Of a DNA stretch of 64,000 nucleotides, positions 61,971-64,000 are shown piece by piece. The stretch covers positions 3,340,501 through 3,404,500 of the forward strand of contig NZ_OY787459.1 of the NCBI RefSeq assembly GCF_963678865.1, in the 5' to 3' direction. The first letter of the stretch is position 1, and each line of letters begins with the position of its first letter. The notes under the pieces are model-generated. The model had not been told where the DNA came from. It searched no databases and worked only from the letters and a program-made list of their open reading frames with translations. Origin of the DNA: Maridesulfovibrio sp. (lineage in GTDB: Bacteria > Desulfobacterota > Desulfovibrionia > Desulfovibrionales > Desulfovibrionaceae). Made by a program: the position numbers and the translations under genes.

Positions 61971-63143
61971 ATGGCTGAAAAGCAATCTCTTCCCCTCCTT
62001 GAGTTTATTACTTTGTGTTGCGTAGTCTTCATGGCTGTTTGCAATATTTCCGTTTACTACAGCCTGAATGTTTATCTGCTGGGTCTAGGATTTACGAAAA
62101 CTGTTTCAGGCTTCTTGATAAGTGTCTATTCGCTGTCCGGTATGCTTATGTATCTTACGGTCAGTAGTTTGATTACTGCCGGAAATGCTTACCGATTCAT
62201 GTTTGCGGGTATGGTGCTGGTGAGTCTGTGCGGTGGCGGTTATCTTTGTATGCACGATTTTTGGCCGCTTTTGCTGCTGCGCATAGGTCAGGGGGTAGGC
62301 ATATTCATGGTCCTTGCCCCCTGCGTGGCCATTCTTGTTTCCATGGTCAGTCAGGAAAACGTGGGGTCGGCATTCAGTTTGTATTCTACGGCCCTGTTAC
62401 TTCCCTATGCTGTAATGCCTCATGTCTCAGAACAGTTGGGGCCTTTTGTAGATGGTCCTGAATTGATTTATGCCGCAACAGCCGGACTTATTCCGGTGGC
62501 TTTTCTACTGACCTTGTTTCTCCGTTTCCGTACTTCCGGTATGAAAAAAAATGGACAGGAAACGATGAGAGATATTTCTACCCGTGAATCCTATGCCAAT
62601 CTTTCGCGCTTGAAAATTATCTCTGTGCTGGCAGTTAACGGTGTGTATTTCATGATTTTTACCGGGCTGTTTTTTCTGTTTCAGGATTTTGCCCATTCTA
62701 GGGGAGTGGTCCGGGCCGGATACTTCTTTTCGTTACAGATGGGCGTGATGATCGCCATCCGTTTATTCGGCGGAACTCTTTTTGACCGTTTTTCAAAGCG
62801 TGCGCTGATCGTGACTGCCTTTGTCTTTACGGCTGGCGGTTTTATCCTGCTCAACGGGTTGCACGATGAAGGCATGCTGTTGCCGGTAGCCGTGATTTTC
62901 GGGATAGGTATGGGACTAAGCGCTCCGGCTTTGAATTCTCTGATGTTTGTGGTCAGTGAACCCCGTTTTCGCAGCTTTAATGTAAATATGATGATGTTTA
63001 CCGTGCATATGGGATCTTTTTTCGGACCGTTGCTTGGTGGAATTGCGGTTGATTCAATCGGGTATAACGGTTTTTGGGATATTGCTGCTGCAGGGACATT
63101 GGGCACGGCTTTGGTTTTTATGTTGCTGGGCAGGGTCAAGTAA
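61971..63143 (+). CDS. Major facilitator superfamily transporter
   Basis: About 390 residues from the ATG at 61971 (MAEKQSLPLLEFITLC), which puts the first helix at the N-terminus. A longer frame beginning at 61857 would add a hydrophilic extension. Twelve hydrophobic helices and a typical FGGTLFDRFSKR loop between helices indicate an MFS permease. No ribosome site is strong. The substrate is unknown. A deaminase gene follows after 57 nt. Confidence 0.85.
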   Translation: MAEKQSLPLLEFITLCCVVFMAVCNISVYYSLNVYLLGLGFTKTVSGFLISVYSLSGMLMYLTVSSLITAGNAYRFMFAGMVLVSLCGGGYLCMHDFWPLLLLRIGQGVGIFMVLAPCVAILVSMVSQENVGSAFSLYSTALLLPYAVMPHVSEQLGPFVDGPELIYAATAGLIPVAFLLTLFLRFRTSGMKKNGQETMRDISTRESYANLSRLKIISVLAVNGVYFMIFTGLFFLFQDFAHSRGVVRAGYFFSLQMGVMIAIRLFGGTLFDRFSKRALIVTAFVFTAGGFILLNGLHDEGMLLPVAVIFGIGMGLSAPALNSLMFVVSEPRFRSFNVNMMMFTVHMGSFFGPLLGGIAVDSIGYNGFWDIAAAGTLGTALVFMLLGRVK

Positions 63144-63200
63144 TTCTGTTCTGGCTTGATTCAGTAAATGCCGTTAAGTTGAAGGGTAAAGGGGTTGTGT

Positions 63201-63644
63201 ATGTCTGATATGGATATGATCTTTATGGAAGAGGCTTACAAGCTGGCGAAGAAAAGTTTTGATGAAGGCGGCTTGCCGATAGGAGCTGTGCTGGTTCGTG
63301 ATGGTGAAATTATAGGCAGCGGTCATAATCAGCGGGTACAGAAGGGGGATCCCATCGCTCACGGCGAGATGGACTGCATCCGCAATGCCGGGAGGCAGAA
63401 GACCTATAGGGATTTAACCATTTATACTACCTTGTCCCCATGTATGATGTGCTCCGGAACAATTGTGCAGTTCGGCATTCCTCGTGTTGTCATCGGTGAA
63501 AATCGCAACTTCGGCGGTAACGAGGAGTTTTTGAAATCCAGAGGAGTACAGGTAACTGTTTTGGATCACCCGAAATGCATCGAATTAATGGAAAGACTGA
63601 AAGCCGAAAAGCCCGCACTCTGGGCGGAGGATATTGGGGAGTAG
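63201..63644 (+). CDS. Cytosine deaminase, yeast Fcy1 type
   Basis: A 147-residue zinc deaminase starting at ATG 63201, 8 nt after AAAGGGG. Zinc ligands are His54 (HGE, with the proton-shuttle Glu56), Cys81 and Cys84 (SPCMMC). The whole chain, including IYTTLSPC, GIPRVVIGEN and the final ALWAEDIGE, resembles yeast cytosine deaminase more than bacterial CodA or TadA. It should convert cytosine to uracil. The MFS gene just upstream could be its base importer. Confidence 0.85.
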   Translation: MSDMDMIFMEEAYKLAKKSFDEGGLPIGAVLVRDGEIIGSGHNQRVQKGDPIAHGEMDCIRNAGRQKTYRDLTIYTTLSPCMMCSGTIVQFGIPRVVIGENRNFGGNEEFLKSRGVQVTVLDHPKCIELMERLKAEKPALWAEDIGE

Positions 63645-63715
63645 TCTGTTGTTCCTGATTTATGGGAAGATGTTTTAATGGGTCAATTTACCCTGTTGTA
63701 GAGTTTGTCTATTTA

Positions 63716-63754
63716 TTGACCGGCTGTTTTTGAAACAGCCGGTCAAAGTTTTTT
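63716..63754. terminator. Intrinsic terminator between the deaminase and ferredoxin genes
   Basis: TGACCGGCTGTTT pairs with AAACAGCCGGTCA around TTG (about 63717-63745), followed by a T-run. It lies between convergent genes and probably serves the deaminase. Confidence 0.9.
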
Positions 63755-63938
63755 AATCGCCGGTATTGTCACTGATAATTGCATTGAAACCGCATTCGGC
63801 TTCGCATGCACCGCAATCAATGCAGTTGTCATTTATTTCATAATAATTGGTACCGGCGGCATGGATGATTGCCTCTGAAGGACAAGCGCTTTGACATGCA
63901 CCACAAAACTGGCATTCATCCGGGTCTATTTTACGCAT
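63753..63938 (-). CDS. 2[4Fe-4S] ferredoxin
   Basis: A 61-residue bacterial-type ferredoxin with two cluster motifs, CQFCGACQSACP and CIDCGACEAECG; the usual proline after the second motif is Gly. It carries electrons at low potential in the cytoplasm. AAGGAG precedes the ATG. The partner enzyme is not adjacent in this window. Confidence 0.93.
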   Translation of the reverse strand: MRKIDPDECQFCGACQSACPSEAIIHAAGTNYYEINDNCIDCGACEAECGFNAIISDNTGD

Positions 63939-64000
63939 TCTAATCTCCTTAAAACTACATTAATGTTAAATGTCTTTTGTCTTGGCGTTAATCTGTCGAT

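Overview
The window looks like chromosomal DNA of a marine sulfate-reducing deltaproteobacterium close to Desulfovibrio / Maridesulfovibrio. The main evidence is a complete hmc operon at 53.6-59.9 kb: a 16-haem HmcA, then HmcB, C, D, E and F. Many Fe-S proteins, PAS-type kinases and TRAP/HyuAB genes fit the same picture. The genus is inferred from gene content; no rRNA gene is present. I see no tRNA, rRNA, CRISPR array, prophage or insertion sequence.

Layout. 0-5 kb: a TRAP transporter (dctP and the start of dctQ) divergent from hyuA-hyuB, probably uptake and ATP-dependent opening of a cyclic amide. 5.4-8.5 kb: an azlC-azlD amino-acid exporter and an HD protein, divergent from a MocR regulator. 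8.7-18.4 kb: small envelope proteins, tex, a Cys-rich protein, a 3D-domain lipoprotein, an orphan cbiQ-cbiO pair, a methyltransferase, a P-loop-less shikimate-kinase-like protein and a DDAH-like hydrolase. 18.5-30 kb: a GT2 plus TMTC-like glycosyltransferase pair, a DUF401 permease, cyclophilin, an HD-GYP regulator, a STAS fusion protein, a LivJ-type binding protein, aminopeptidase and parvulin. 30-36 kb: asparaginase, a PAS kinase, typA and thyX. 36-39.5 kb: an AT-rich leader, a divergent dnaA, and a second DnaA-like gene with no AAA+ domain. 39.7-46.7 kb: PhoH-like ATPase, a MobA-MoeA fusion, a binding protein, an EFR1-type flavodoxin/ferredoxin, and pnuC plus a nicotinamide riboside kinase. 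46.8-59.9 kb: the hmc operon with an enlarged regulatory set (universal stress protein, two Rrf1-like receivers, two kinases, Rrf2). 60.4-64 kb: Asp/Glu racemase, LysE and MFS transporters, a yeast-type cytosine deaminase and a ferredoxin.

The points most worth following are: (1) the dnaA pair, in which the second protein keeps DnaA domains I and IV but lacks the ATPase and has lost the box-binding signature; (2) a sensor kinase beside the hmc regulators with two c-type haem motifs in its periplasmic loop; (3) a family of long inverted-repeat elements that fills every wide junction between convergent genes, each with its own terminator-like centre; (4) an array of ACCT/AGGT half-sites over the probable hmc promoter.

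Starts were moved to internal codons where a Shine-Dalgarno sequence decides them. Residue positions are counted by eye and may be off by a few.
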